DNA from: Alcanivorax sp. | GTDB taxonomy: Bacteria; Pseudomonadota; Gammaproteobacteria; Pseudomonadales; Alcanivoracaceae | Assembly (NCBI GenBank): GCA_022565695.1 | Contig: JAIUME010000002.1 | Location: 62,001-126,000 of the forward strand | Direction: 5' to 3' | Length of the DNA: 64,000 bases | Shown here: positions 12,178 to 21,333 of the stretch, one piece after another | How positions within the stretch are numbered: position 1 is the first letter of the stretch | How the letters are laid out: each line of letters begins with the position of its first letter | Translations under genes and position numbers: made by a program | The notes under the pieces: generated by a model | What the model was told of the DNA's origin: nothing | Database searches by the model: none | Seen by the model: the letters and a program-made list of their open reading frames with translations, nothing else

Positions 12178-13785
12178 TCAGGGAGCGTCGCGAATGTCCA
12201 CATAGAGGGTCAGATTCTGGCCCGGCTGGAGATAGCGGTTGCGATCAAGATTGTTCCAGCTGCTGATCTGGTTGACCGACACATTGAACCGGCTGGCAAT
12301 GGCATGCAATGAGTCTCCACGTCGCACTGAGTAGCGGATGCGGCGCACCATATTGTCGCGGGCGTCGCTGGTCGCGTTTTGAGTGGCGCTCTGGTTTGTC
12401 GATGCCGTTGTCCAGATTGACAGATCCTGGCCCACACGCAGTGTGTCGCCGGGTGCCATCTGGTTCCATGCTGCCAGTTCACGCACTTCCACGCGATAGC
12501 GGCGTGAAAGCTCCCACAGAGTGTCGCCGTTGTTCACCTTGTGCGTGATCTGCTGCCGGCCACTGACGGCCCGGTTCTGGCGTGCATCCAGACGTGCATC
12601 GGCGCTCAGGCTGTAGCTTTCAGCGTCGCGCGCCGGTCGGGGAATCAGCAGGGTATTGCCGGCAACTATGGTATTGCCGCGCAGCCGGTTGATTTCACGC
12701 AACACGTCCGGGGTGGTCTGGTGGCGATTGGCGATGCTGATGAGACTGTCGCCCCGGGCGATGGTGTAGCGCTCCCAGCGCATACGCTGTTCCGGTGGCA
12801 GTGCTGCGATCCGTTCGGCAAACAATTCGGCGCTGTCCACGGGCACCAGCAGGCGGTGTGGGCCGTTGGGGGAGGTGGCCCAGCGGTTGAAGGCCGGATT
12901 GAGCATGTACAGCTCTTCCAGTGAGACTTCTGCCATGTCGGCGGCCTGGGCGAGATCCATCTGTCCCTGGATGTCGACCTGGGCAAAGTAGGGTGCATCC
13001 GGAATCGGCAGCAGCGTGATGCCATACGCCTCCGGGTCACGGATGATCTGCGCCAGGGCCAGCAGCTTGGGGACGTACGCCATGGTTTCCTGGGGCAGCC
13101 GCAGGTTCCAGTAATCCGTGGGACGGCCCGCATTGCGGTTGCGGGTGATGGCCCGGTTCACATTGCCGCCACCGGCATTATAAGAGGCCAGGGCCAGCAA
13201 CCAGTCGCCGTTGAAGCGGTCAGCCAGTTGCTGCAGATAAGTCAGGGCTGCATCGGTGGAATCAATGATGTCGCGACGACCGTCGGCCCACCAGTCTTGT
13301 TCCATACCGAAGTGACGCCCTGTCGAGGGGATGAACTGCCAGGGGCCGGATGCACGGCCATGGGAATAGGCGAAGGGGTCGAAGGCGCTCTCCACGATGG
13401 GTAGCAGCACCATTTCCAACGGCATGTTGCGCTCTTCAGCCTGTTCGACGATGTAATGCAGGTAGCGGCCGGCGCGGGTGGCAACGCGATCCATGTAATT
13501 CTGATGCCGGGCATACCAGTTGCGCTGCGCTGTGATGCGGGCGTTGTCCTGGTCGAGATCCAGTGTGAAGCCGGCGCGGACGCGCTCCCACAGGTCGACG
13601 TCGCTGTCCGGAGAGGCCTCGGGGGCCGGGTCCGGGTGGCCGCTAAGCTCCACCGGGTCTGGCGTCAGTTCGGTCGCTGCGGGCATCGGATCCAGGTCGT
13701 CGACGGCCGGTCGCAGGCTGCAGCCTGCCATCATCACCCCGAGGCCAATGAGGCCCACTAAAACATGACTTCTCGTACTTCTCAT
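12178..13785 (-). CDS. mltD: membrane-bound lytic murein transglycosylase D with three LysM domains
   Basis: MltD cleaves peptidoglycan glycan strands with formation of 1,6-anhydro ends. The 535-residue product is a lipoprotein (signal LIGLGVMMAGC). It has an SLT lysozyme-like domain with catalytic Glu in LPIVESAFDPFAYS and the motif LALASYNAGGGNV. Three C-terminal LysM repeats follow, starting at YTIARGDSL, THKVNNGDTL and YSVRRGDSL, each about 45 residues. ATG at 13785 is chosen over a TTG 15 bp upstream. It lies between gloB (33 bp upstream) and the transporter genes, as recalled for P. aeruginosa PA1812. Confidence 0.94.
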   Translation of the reverse strand: MRSTRSHVLVGLIGLGVMMAGCSLRPAVDDLDPMPAATELTPDPVELSGHPDPAPEASPDSDVDLWERVRAGFTLDLDQDNARITAQRNWYARHQNYMDRVATRAGRYLHYIVEQAEERNMPLEMVLLPIVESAFDPFAYSHGRASGPWQFIPSTGRHFGMEQDWWADGRRDIIDSTDAALTYLQQLADRFNGDWLLALASYNAGGGNVNRAITRNRNAGRPTDYWNLRLPQETMAYVPKLLALAQIIRDPEAYGITLLPIPDAPYFAQVDIQGQMDLAQAADMAEVSLEELYMLNPAFNRWATSPNGPHRLLVPVDSAELFAERIAALPPEQRMRWERYTIARGDSLISIANRHQTTPDVLREINRLRGNTIVAGNTLLIPRPARDAESYSLSADARLDARQNRAVSGRQQITHKVNNGDTLWELSRRYRVEVRELAAWNQMAPGDTLRVGQDLSIWTTASTNQSATQNATSDARDNMVRRIRYSVRRGDSLHAIASRFNVSVNQISSWNNLDRNRYLQPGQNLTLYVDIRDAP

Positions 13786-13817
13786 TATATGGCGTCTCAA
13801 TTGCGTTATCAGGCTGC

Positions 13818-14594
13818 TCAGAAGTTGTCTTTCCAGGCTCTTAATGCGGTAAACACCGCCGTCCTGTCTCCCTTTGCTTCCGGTACGCTCGCTTGCACGG
13901 CGGGATCGTCGGCGCGCAGGAAGGGATTGCTGCGCCGCTCGTCCGCGAGCGTGGAGGGGAGTGTGACCTTGCCGGCGTCGCGGAGGTTGACCATGGCGGC
14001 GAGCCGTTGGTTCACGGCGTCATCCTCTGGCGTTACCGCTGCGGCAAAGCGCAGATTGCTGACCGTGTATTCATGGGCGCAGCACACCAGTGTCTCGGCG
14101 GGCAGCGCCTGGAGCCGATCCAGTGATGCGAGCATCTGGGCCGGCGTGCCCTCGAACAGTCGGCCACAGCCCCCGGCAAACAGCGTATCGCCGCAGAACA
14201 GCAGAGGGCCCTCGGGTTCACCGGCAAAGAACGCGATATGGCCGAGGGTATGGCCAGGCACCCGGATCACCTCGAAGCGGATGGCCGGCGCCTGCAATGC
14301 CACCACATCGCCATCGCCGACAGCGTGGGTGCGCCCCGGAATCTGCTCGTCTGCCGGCCCGTAAACCGGCACATCACCCTCAGGGCTGCGTGAAAGCAGT
14401 GCCTGGATGCCGCCGGTGTGGTCGGGGTGATGGTGGGTAATGAGCAGTGCCTTGAGGGTCAGGTTGTGCGCGTCCAGATAGTCGATGACTGGATCTGCGG
14501 TGCCAGGGTCCACGATCAACGCACTACCGTGCTCATCGGAGAGCGCCCAGATGTAATTGTCGTGAAATGCAGGGATGGGATGAAGTGTCAGCAT
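13818..14594 (-). CDS. gloB: hydroxyacylglutathione hydrolase (glyoxalase II)
   Basis: GloB hydrolyses S-D-lactoylglutathione to D-lactate and glutathione, the second step of methylglyoxal detoxification. The 258-residue metallo-beta-lactamase fold shows THHHPDH at residues 53-59, the metal ligands in VPGHTLGHIAF and CGDTLFAGGCGRLFEG, and CAHEYTVSNL. All expected metal-binding residues are present. It is probably the first gene of the minus-strand run, with divergent promoters in the 143-bp gap to the methyltransferase gene. Confidence 0.96.
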   Translation of the reverse strand: MLTLHPIPAFHDNYIWALSDEHGSALIVDPGTADPVIDYLDAHNLTLKALLITHHHPDHTGGIQALLSRSPEGDVPVYGPADEQIPGRTHAVGDGDVVALQAPAIRFEVIRVPGHTLGHIAFFAGEPEGPLLFCGDTLFAGGCGRLFEGTPAQMLASLDRLQALPAETLVCCAHEYTVSNLRFAAAVTPEDDAVNQRLAAMVNLRDAGKVTLPSTLADERRSNPFLRADDPAVQASVPEAKGDRTAVFTALRAWKDNF

Positions 14595-14737
14595 CCGGCT
14601 ATCCTATCGGGGTGCGAGGCTGTCGCCAAGCATCACAGTGGCCGTTCCGGCGACGCTTAATGGTTGCCGACAGACCTGCTAGACTCGGAATGAGGCGTGT
14701 ATCAGCAAGCGCGCAGCAAGAGAGAGGACACTCAGGC

Positions 14738-15511
14738 ATGGGCATTCCCCGGCTGATCCGAAATCCGTTCCGCAAACAGCCGCCGGACACCGGCGAGGCG
14801 TTCGATCGCTGGCTGGAAACACCAGCCGGTGAAGCGCTGTTGGCGGCCGAGCGGGCGGTGCTCGAGGACGTGCTGCCCCGGCTGCCGGGCCTGCGGGCGG
14901 TGCAATATGCCGTAGGGCGCCCCCTGGGGCTGCTGGAAAGCTCGGTGATGCCGCTGCGCTGGACATTGGGCCAGCACGCGGGTGTGGATATGCAGGCATT
15001 GCCAGCCCAGTTGCCGCTGCAGCGGCAATGTCTGGATCTGGTGTTGCTGCACCATAGCCTGGATTTCGAGAATGATCCGCACCTGCTGCTGGGTGAGGCC
15101 GCGCGCGTGCTGCAGCCCGGTGGGGCGCTGGTGGTCGTGGGTTTCCAGCCGCTGAGCCTGTGGGGGCTGTCACGCCTGTTCCGCCTTGGTTCAGGCAAGG
15201 TGCCGTGGATCGGCCGTTTCATCCGCCCGCATCGTGTCAGCGACTGGCTGCACGTGCTGGCCTGCGAGGTGGAGGGCTTCGAGAGCAGCTTGTACTCCTG
15301 GCCGTGGCACGGCAGCATGCGCTCCCGGCGGCGCTGGCTCGAGCGGTTGGGTGGGCGTTTCTGGTCACAGCATGGCGCTTTTTATGTGCTGGTGGCGCGC
15401 AAGCGGGCAGCGATGGTGCGTCCTTTGCGATCGCGTTTCAGCCTGCCGCAAACGGCACCCAATGTGATTCCGGTGTCCATGGCGCGCTGGCGGCGCAGTG
15501 AGCAGGATTAA
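14738..15511 (+). CDS. class I SAM-dependent methyltransferase, divergent from gloB
   Basis: The 257-residue protein resembles class I methyltransferases. The central part holds LDLVLLHHSLDFENDPHLLLGEAARVL followed by LQPGGALVVVGF, typical of strands 4-5 of this fold, but the N-terminal glycine-rich SAM loop is not clear. Start at 14738 is set by AGAGAGGA just upstream; the open frame continues further 5' without conserved sequence. Position between gloB and rnhA is that of P. aeruginosa PA1814 (from memory). The substrate is unknown. Confidence 0.85.
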   Translation: MGIPRLIRNPFRKQPPDTGEAFDRWLETPAGEALLAAERAVLEDVLPRLPGLRAVQYAVGRPLGLLESSVMPLRWTLGQHAGVDMQALPAQLPLQRQCLDLVLLHHSLDFENDPHLLLGEAARVLQPGGALVVVGFQPLSLWGLSRLFRLGSGKVPWIGRFIRPHRVSDWLHVLACEVEGFESSLYSWPWHGSMRSRRRWLERLGGRFWSQHGAFYVLVARKRAAMVRPLRSRFSLPQTAPNVIPVSMARWRRSEQD

Positions 15512-15592
15512 CAGGCTGGATTAAAAGGCTGGATTGACGGGCCTGAATAGACGGGCGCCCTTTGCGGGCGCAGTACAGATTCTGGAGAGACA

Positions 15593-16024
15593 TTGAAGCA
15601 GGTCGACATTTATACCGACGGCGCCTGTCGGGGGAATCCCGGGCCCGGCGGCTGGGGTGCCTGGATGGTGCATGGCGCCCATGAGCGTGAACTGTGCGGC
15701 GGTGAGGCGCATACCACCAACAATCGTATGGAATTGATGGCGGCCATCATGGCGCTGGAAGCCTTGCGTGAGCCGTGTCAGATCGTATTGCATACCGACT
15801 CGGAGTACCTGCGTAAGGGTATTACCGAGTGGCTGACGGCCTGGAAAGCCCGTAACTGGCTGACCGCAGCGCGCAAGCCGGTGAAGAATGCGGATCTCTG
15901 GCAGCGGCTGGAGGAGGCCACCCGGCGCCACACCATTGACTGGCGCTGGGTGAAAGGGCATAGCGGCCACCCCGGCAATGAGCGGGCTGACCAGCTCGCC
16001 AACAAGGGCATAGATCAGCTGTGA
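15593..16024 (+). CDS. rnhA: ribonuclease HI
   Basis: RNase HI degrades the RNA strand of RNA-DNA hybrids such as R-loops and primers. All four carboxylates are present in the 143-residue product: D9 ([14 protein letters not shown]), E47 (NRMELMA), D69 (HTDSEY) and D133 (GNERADQLA). Translation starts at TTG (15593), supported by TGGAGAGA at 15582-15589; no other start fits the conserved N-terminus. It is followed by dnaQ after 28 bp, a common pairing in proteobacteria. Confidence 0.96.
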   Translation: MKQVDIYTDGACRGNPGPGGWGAWMVHGAHERELCGGEAHTTNNRMELMAAIMALEALREPCQIVLHTDSEYLRKGITEWLTAWKARNWLTAARKPVKNADLWQRLEEATRRHTIDWRWVKGHSGHPGNERADQLANKGIDQL

Positions 16025-16052
16025 CGATCCACAAAGCGAGGTTGGCAGGCCC

Positions 16053-16778
16053 ATGCGGCAGATAGTACTGGATACGGAAACCACTGGCCTGGAGCCATCG
16101 GAAGGCCACCGGATCATCGAGATCGGCTGCGTGGAGCTGATCGGGCGGCGCCCGACCGGCAACAACTGCCATCTCTACATCAACCCCGAGCGGGAGATTG
16201 ATGACGGGGCGCTTGAAGTGCACGGCATCACGCGGGAATTCCTCGCGGACAAGCCGGTGTTCAGCGATGTGGTGCAGGGGTTCCTTGATTACATCGACGG
16301 CGCAGAACTGGTGATTCACAACGCGGCCTTTGATGTTGGCTTCCTGAATCACGAACTGGCCATGCTGTCCGCGGCTCGCGGTGCAGCCCAGGGGCGTATC
16401 GAGGACCGCTGCAAGGTACTGGATACGCTGGCGCTGGCGCGCAACAAACACCCGGGCCAGAAAAACAACCTGGATGCGCTGTGCCGACGCTACGGCATTG
16501 ATAACTCCCACCGGGAGCTGCACGGCGCGCTGCTGGATGCGCAGATCCTGGCAGAGGTCTACCTGATCATGACGGGGGGGCAGACGCGCCTCTCTCTGGG
16601 TGCCTCGGATACCGGTGCCAGTGGTGAAGCACAAGCCGAGGCGGTGCGACGTCTGGACGCGGGTCGACCGGCGCTCAAGGTGGTGCAGGCCAGTGCAGCG
16701 GAGCGTGAGGCCCATGAGGCGAAGCTGGCGCTGCTGGCAAAAAGCTGTGACGAGGGTGCGCTCTGGGGCCGATCCTGA
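16053..16778 (+). CDS. dnaQ: DNA polymerase III epsilon subunit (proofreading exonuclease)
   Basis: DnaQ is the 3'-5' proofreading exonuclease in the replicase core. The 241-residue chain carries the DEDDh set: D7 and E9 (LDTETTGL), D94 (HNAAFDVGF), H157 and D162 (LHGALLDAQILAEVYL). The segment around GQTRLSLG after the exonuclease domain is the clamp-binding region, and the last 60 residues resemble the alpha-binding tail. Partner of rnhA in the operon. Confidence 0.96.
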   Translation: MRQIVLDTETTGLEPSEGHRIIEIGCVELIGRRPTGNNCHLYINPEREIDDGALEVHGITREFLADKPVFSDVVQGFLDYIDGAELVIHNAAFDVGFLNHELAMLSAARGAAQGRIEDRCKVLDTLALARNKHPGQKNNLDALCRRYGIDNSHRELHGALLDAQILAEVYLIMTGGQTRLSLGASDTGASGEAQAEAVRRLDAGRPALKVVQASAAEREAHEAKLALLAKSCDEGALWGRS

Positions 16779-16928
16779 AGCGCCATGTGTTCCGGTTAAC
16801 AAAATCTCGCTAATTCAGTTGCTTAGACGAGAAAGTTGACGCATCGTAGGAACTCATGCCAGATTGCGGCGTACCAACACTGGCAATAACAACTGGCCAT
16901 AACAATAGCAAGGTGTGCTGGAGAGTCC

Positions 16929-18626
16929 ATGGTCGCCATTACCAACACCACCTCTCTCACGTTTCTGAAAGATGAGCTGGATACCACGCTGGGGCAGGCC
17001 GAGGCGGCGCTTGAAGCCTTCTCGGAAGATCAGGCTCGGGTCAAGGACCTGACGGTCTGTGGTGAGGCGTTCCATCAGGTACGGGGCATCTGTCAGATGC
17101 TGGAGCTGTCTGCGGCAGCGCTGATGGCCGAAGAGATGGAGCTGGTCGCCGAGGACATTCCTCGCAGCACCCGCAAGACGGAACAGACCGCCGCGCTGAG
17201 CAGCGCCATCGTGCTGCTGGGGCGTTACCTCGAGTACGTTCAGCTCAAGAACCAGACCTTGCCGGAGCTGCTGATCGGTGGCATCAACGAGCTGCGCCGT
17301 GCTTCAGGCAAACCCCTGATCAATGAAAGTCACTTCTTCCGTGTGGATGTCTCCCGCGAACGTACTCCGCCTGCGATGCCGAACAAGAGCGGGCGCGCCG
17401 ATGTGGCGCGTCTGTGCCGGCGGCTGCGCCATATGTATCAGGTGGGTTTGCTGGGCGTGCTGCGCGGCGACAGCAAGGTCAGCCTGAAACTGGTTGGCCG
17501 GGCGCTGGCGCGCATCGATCGGCTCTGCGGCACCGCGCCGGTCAACCGCCTCTGGTGGGTGGCACGTGGCGCAGTGGAGGCGATGATCTCGGACGACATG
17601 ACGCTCAGTGCCGCGCGCAAGTCTCTGCTTTCCCAGTATGACCGCCAGATCAAGCGCCTGGTCTATGAGGGGGAGCGTGCACTGGATGCCGATGTGCCGC
17701 TGCTGCTGATCAAGGAAAGTGTGTATGTGGTGTCCCTGTGCAGCCACAGTGATGGGCTGGTGGGCGAGATCAAGCGCGCTTTCAACGTCGAGCAGACGCT
17801 GACGGATGCGGTATTGCAGGAAGAAATGGCGCTCATGAGTGGCGCCAGCGGCTCGGTCATTCGCAGCGTCGCCGTGGCGTTGAAAGAAGAGCTGCGTGAC
17901 ATCCAGTCGACGCTGGACCTGGCGGCGCAGGGCATTGCCGACACCAATTATGATGAACTCAGTGACACCCTGCTGCGGTTGTCTGGCTCTCTGGTGATGG
18001 TGGGGCAGGCCGCCGAGGCGGAGCTGATGCGCGGACGCGCGGCGGAAGTGCGCCGCTGGCGACCGGAGTCCATTGATATGGAGGGCGAGGCATTCCAGAG
18101 CCTCGTCGACGACCTGCTGACCGTGGAAAATGCGGTGGCAACGCTGGAGCGCAAATATGCGCCGGCGGACGATATCAATCGGGAAGTGCGTAACAGCCGC
18201 ATCTCCCTGTACCAGCTTGATGAAGCAAGAATGAGTGTGGTGGCAGAGTGCCGTGCCGGTGTGTCGCTGACCAAGCGCTCATTGAGCGCGTATATCGATA
18301 ACGGCGGTGACCGCATGCATCTGGCCAATGTGCCCGCGGTGCTTGGCGGGGTTGCCGGGGGGCTGACGTTCCTCGAACTGCTGCGCGGCAAGGCGATTGT
18401 TGATGGCTGCCGTGAATATATTGATGGCTCTCTGCTGCGAGAAGGTGCGCAGGTGCCGGGCAGGGAGCAGATGGAAACCCTGGCCGATGCCATCACCAGT
18501 ATTGATTACTATCTGGAAAGCATCGAAGAGCAGAAGCCGATTGGTGATGCGGTGCTTGATGTCGCCGACGAGAGTCTGGCTGCACTGGGTGTGACAGTGC
18601 GTCGTCCCGTTGCGGAGTCGGCCTGA
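16929..18626 (+). CDS. Hpt-type protein resembling the N-terminus of chemosensory kinase ChpA
   Basis: The 565-residue product is mostly alpha-helical and soluble. Its start aligns by eye with the first domain of ChpA/PilL: a conserved pattern FHQVRGICQMLELSAAALMAEEME, in which the His corresponds to the degenerate phosphotransfer site. No kinase, CheW or receiver domain is present. Two similar halves may exist (a second helical unit with LVMVGQAAEAELMRGRAAEV). It precedes nudC by 14 bp, as recalled for P. aeruginosa PA1822-PA1823. Databases sometimes label such proteins as ferrous iron transporter B, which nothing in the sequence supports. Function unknown. Confidence 0.8.
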   Translation: MVAITNTTSLTFLKDELDTTLGQAEAALEAFSEDQARVKDLTVCGEAFHQVRGICQMLELSAAALMAEEMELVAEDIPRSTRKTEQTAALSSAIVLLGRYLEYVQLKNQTLPELLIGGINELRRASGKPLINESHFFRVDVSRERTPPAMPNKSGRADVARLCRRLRHMYQVGLLGVLRGDSKVSLKLVGRALARIDRLCGTAPVNRLWWVARGAVEAMISDDMTLSAARKSLLSQYDRQIKRLVYEGERALDADVPLLLIKESVYVVSLCSHSDGLVGEIKRAFNVEQTLTDAVLQEEMALMSGASGSVIRSVAVALKEELRDIQSTLDLAAQGIADTNYDELSDTLLRLSGSLVMVGQAAEAELMRGRAAEVRRWRPESIDMEGEAFQSLVDDLLTVENAVATLERKYAPADDINREVRNSRISLYQLDEARMSVVAECRAGVSLTKRSLSAYIDNGGDRMHLANVPAVLGGVAGGLTFLELLRGKAIVDGCREYIDGSLLREGAQVPGREQMETLADAITSIDYYLESIEEQKPIGDAVLDVADESLAALGVTVRRPVAESA

Positions 18627-18640
18627 CCAGCGAGGTTCTT

Positions 18641-19471
18641 GTGTACCAGGATCTGGAATATTCGGCCAATGCACCGGCGAACATAGACGGCCGGGTGCTC
18701 TGGTTTGCGTTCTGTGACGGGCAGTTGATGGTGTGTGAAGATCCGGCACTGCCGTTGTTGCCGGATGCGCCGTCGCTGGCACCGTTCGGGCTGGATGACC
18801 TGCCTTCCCTGTACCTGGGCCGGTTGCGAGGGCAGCATTGTTTTGCTGTGCCGCTTGACCACCCGCAGCGTGTCCCGGAAGGCTACTATCTGGCGCAGTT
18901 GCGACGTCTGTTGGGGCAGATGGATGAGCTGACCTTTGCCATGGCCGGACGTGCCTCCCAGGTCCTGACCTGGCAGCGCAATCACCAGTTCTGTTCCCGC
19001 TGCGGCACTCGTACCCATAGCCACGACCATGATCGGGCCATGACCTGTCCTGCCTGTGGCTATACCCAGTACCCACGAATTTCCCCGTGCGTGATCGCCC
19101 TGGTGACGCGGGGGGATGAAGCCTTGCTGGCGCGGGCGGCGCGTTTCCCTGCGGGCTTTTTCAGCTGTCTGGCCGGTTTTATCGAGGCGGGCGAGAGCGC
19201 CGAGCAGGCCGTGCACCGTGAGGTGTATGAAGAAACGCGCATCACGCTGGGCCCGCTGCGCTACCATGCCAGCCAGAGCTGGCCTTTCCCGCACGCGCTC
19301 ATGTTGGGGTTTCATGCTGAGTACGCCGGCGGTGATATTCTGGTAGATGGTGACGAAATTCTGGAAGCACACTGGTGGCATTACAGCGAGTTGCCACCGA
19401 TTCCGCCCACCGGCAGCATTGCCCGGGCATTGATTGAGGACTGGGCACAGCAGCGCAAGCGCGGCGGCTGA
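18641..19471 (+). CDS. nudC: NAD+ diphosphatase / RNA NAD-decapping hydrolase NudC
   Basis: NudC hydrolyses NADH and removes NAD caps from RNA. The 276 residues contain a zinc ribbon (CSRCG and CPACG, about 20 residues apart), a complete Nudix box (GFIEAGESAEQAVHREVYEE) and the NudC-specific segment SQSWPFPHALML after it (usual SQPWPFPxS with Pro to Ser). The GTG at 18641 starts the gene, 14 bp after the previous stop. Confidence 0.95.
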   Translation: MYQDLEYSANAPANIDGRVLWFAFCDGQLMVCEDPALPLLPDAPSLAPFGLDDLPSLYLGRLRGQHCFAVPLDHPQRVPEGYYLAQLRRLLGQMDELTFAMAGRASQVLTWQRNHQFCSRCGTRTHSHDHDRAMTCPACGYTQYPRISPCVIALVTRGDEALLARAARFPAGFFSCLAGFIEAGESAEQAVHREVYEETRITLGPLRYHASQSWPFPHALMLGFHAEYAGGDILVDGDEILEAHWWHYSELPPIPPTGSIARALIEDWAQQRKRGG

Positions 19472-19493
19472 GTCGGGTAAGGAGACAACACGC

Positions 19494-20132
19494 ATGAGTT
19501 TTGCCGGTGTGCCAATCGTGATGATCGTCGTCAGCCTGGTGCTGGTGGGCCTGGGCGCCTGGGTGCTGCTGCGACAGCGGTGGTTACTGCAGTGGCTCAA
19601 GGGCACGGCCGGGCTTCTGATGCTGGCCGCCGCAGTATACCTGTCGCTGCTGGCGCTGAATCTGTCCAGCTATGATGAGCTGCAGCCTGATGCGCCACTG
19701 GCCACGATAAGCTTCCGTCAGCTGGCGCCTCAGAGCTTTGTCGCCACGGTGGCGGTGCCGGGGGCGGAGAGCCATGATTACGCGTTGCGCGGTGACCTCT
19801 GGCAACTGGATACCCGGGTGCTGCACTGGAAAGGCCTGCTGGCGCTGCTCGGTGCCCGCCCCGGCTATCAGCTGGAGCAGATACAGGGGCGCTACCTGGC
19901 ACTGGAGGATGAGCGCTCTCGTGAGCGTGTCAGGCACGTCATCTTCAGCCCCCCGGTGTTCTTTGATATCTGGCAGGGCGCCAGTGAGGGCAGCATGCTG
20001 CTGTCAGCCAGCACCCTGAGTGCCGCATTCCTGCCGATGGCCGATGGCGCCATCTTCGAGGTGGTGCTCCAGCGCGGCCGGCTCGAGGCCCGCCCCCTCA
20101 ATCGCAGTGCCGAAGAGGCCATGCTGCAGTAG
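19494..20132 (+). CDS. conserved membrane-anchored protein of unknown function
   Basis: The 212-residue protein has two membrane helices near its N-terminus (about residues 6-26 and 34-54, the second GTAGLLMLAAAVYLSLLAL). A roughly 155-residue extracytoplasmic domain follows, rich in beta-type sequence. Start at 19494 is supported by AAGGAG at 19479-19484. It follows nudC by 22 bp and is probably co-transcribed. Related pseudomonad proteins are sometimes named cation/multidrug efflux pump, which two helices do not support. Confidence 0.8.
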   Translation: MSFAGVPIVMIVVSLVLVGLGAWVLLRQRWLLQWLKGTAGLLMLAAAVYLSLLALNLSSYDELQPDAPLATISFRQLAPQSFVATVAVPGAESHDYALRGDLWQLDTRVLHWKGLLALLGARPGYQLEQIQGRYLALEDERSRERVRHVIFSPPVFFDIWQGASEGSMLLSASTLSAAFLPMADGAIFEVVLQRGRLEARPLNRSAEEAMLQ

Positions 20133-20223
20133 AGCATGGCCAGCCGTAACAGATTGTGGATAATGGCCTGCTATACAGTGGGCCGCTGCCCATTCGTTTC
20201 TCCCCCTGCTGCAGGAGTGCTCA

Positions 20224-21279
20224 GTGATTGAGTTGTTGACCGAATACGGTTTGTTTCTGGCCAAGGTGGCTACCCTGGTGTTTGCCATTCTGTTTGTGAT
20301 TGGTGGCATCGTGAATGCTGCGTCCCGGCAGCGTGGCGGCCAGAATGATGATGCGGGCGATATTCGCGTGCGGCACCTGAACGAGGAGCTCGATGGCCTG
20401 CGCGACAGCGTGCGCGATGCGGTATTGCCGGAAGCCGAGCGCAAGGCCGCCCGCAAGCGCGAGCGCAAGGAAGAAAAAGCGCGGGAAAAGGCCGCCAAAA
20501 AAGCCGGCGCCATGGCGGCGGATCACAAGCCCCGGGTGTTTGTGCTGGACTTTGATGGCGACGTCCAGGCGAGTGCGGTGGAATCCCTGCGTCGGGAGAT
20601 CAGCGCGGTGCTGGAGACGGCGGACAAGAAGGATGAGATCGTGGTGCGCCTGGAGAGCCCGGGTGGCCTGGTACATTCCTATGGGCTGGCCTCCTCGCAG
20701 CTCAAGCGTATTCGTAATCAGGGCATCCGCTTGACGATCTGCGTCGACAAGGTTGCGGCCAGCGGTGGCTACATGATGGCCTGCATTGCGGACCGCATTA
20801 TTGCCGCCCCGTTTGCCATTCTCGGATCTGTCGGCGTTGTCGCACAGATCCCGAACTTCCATCGCTTGCTGGAAAAGAACGACATTGATGTCGAGCTGAT
20901 GACGGCGGGCGAGTACAAGCGCACCCTGACCATGTTCGGCAAGAATACGGACCAGGACCGGGAAAAATTCCAGGAAGAGCTGGAAGATACCCATGTGCTG
21001 TTCAAGGACTTCGTACGTGAGCACCGCCGTAATCTGGATATCGACCAGATTGCCACTGGCGAGCACTGGTTTGGTATCCGTGCCAAGGAAATCGGACTGG
21101 TCGACGAGCTGCAGACCAGCGACGAATACCTGCTGGCGCGGTGCAAGGATGCAGAGGTTTACGAAATCACCTGGAACATTCGTCAGAAGCTGGCCGAGCG
21201 CCTGGGTCTGGCATTCGAAACCGGCCTCGGGCGTGTGGTAGAGCGCTGGTTCCACCGTGGTGCGCGTCCCTGGTGGTAA
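20224..21279 (+). CDS. sohB: inner-membrane protease SohB (S49 family)
   Basis: SohB is a periplasm-facing signal-peptide-peptidase-like serine protease. The 351-residue chain has an N-terminal membrane helix (about residues 10-30), a charged coiled-coil linker rich in Lys, Glu and Arg, and the S49 domain. Catalytic Ser lies in AASGGYMMACIAD and the general-base Lys in TAGEYKRTLTMFG. SohB-type length with one protease domain distinguishes it from SppA. GTG at 20224 follows a GCAGGAG ribosome site. Confidence 0.94.
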   Translation: MIELLTEYGLFLAKVATLVFAILFVIGGIVNAASRQRGGQNDDAGDIRVRHLNEELDGLRDSVRDAVLPEAERKAARKRERKEEKAREKAAKKAGAMAADHKPRVFVLDFDGDVQASAVESLRREISAVLETADKKDEIVVRLESPGGLVHSYGLASSQLKRIRNQGIRLTICVDKVAASGGYMMACIADRIIAAPFAILGSVGVVAQIPNFHRLLEKNDIDVELMTAGEYKRTLTMFGKNTDQDREKFQEELEDTHVLFKDFVREHRRNLDIDQIATGEHWFGIRAKEIGLVDELQTSDEYLLARCKDAEVYEITWNIRQKLAERLGLAFETGLGRVVERWFHRGARPWW

Positions 21280-21333
21280 CAGGACAGAGGCGGTGAAACA
21301 GACGGACACTTGTTGCAGTAACCGGAGAAAAGC

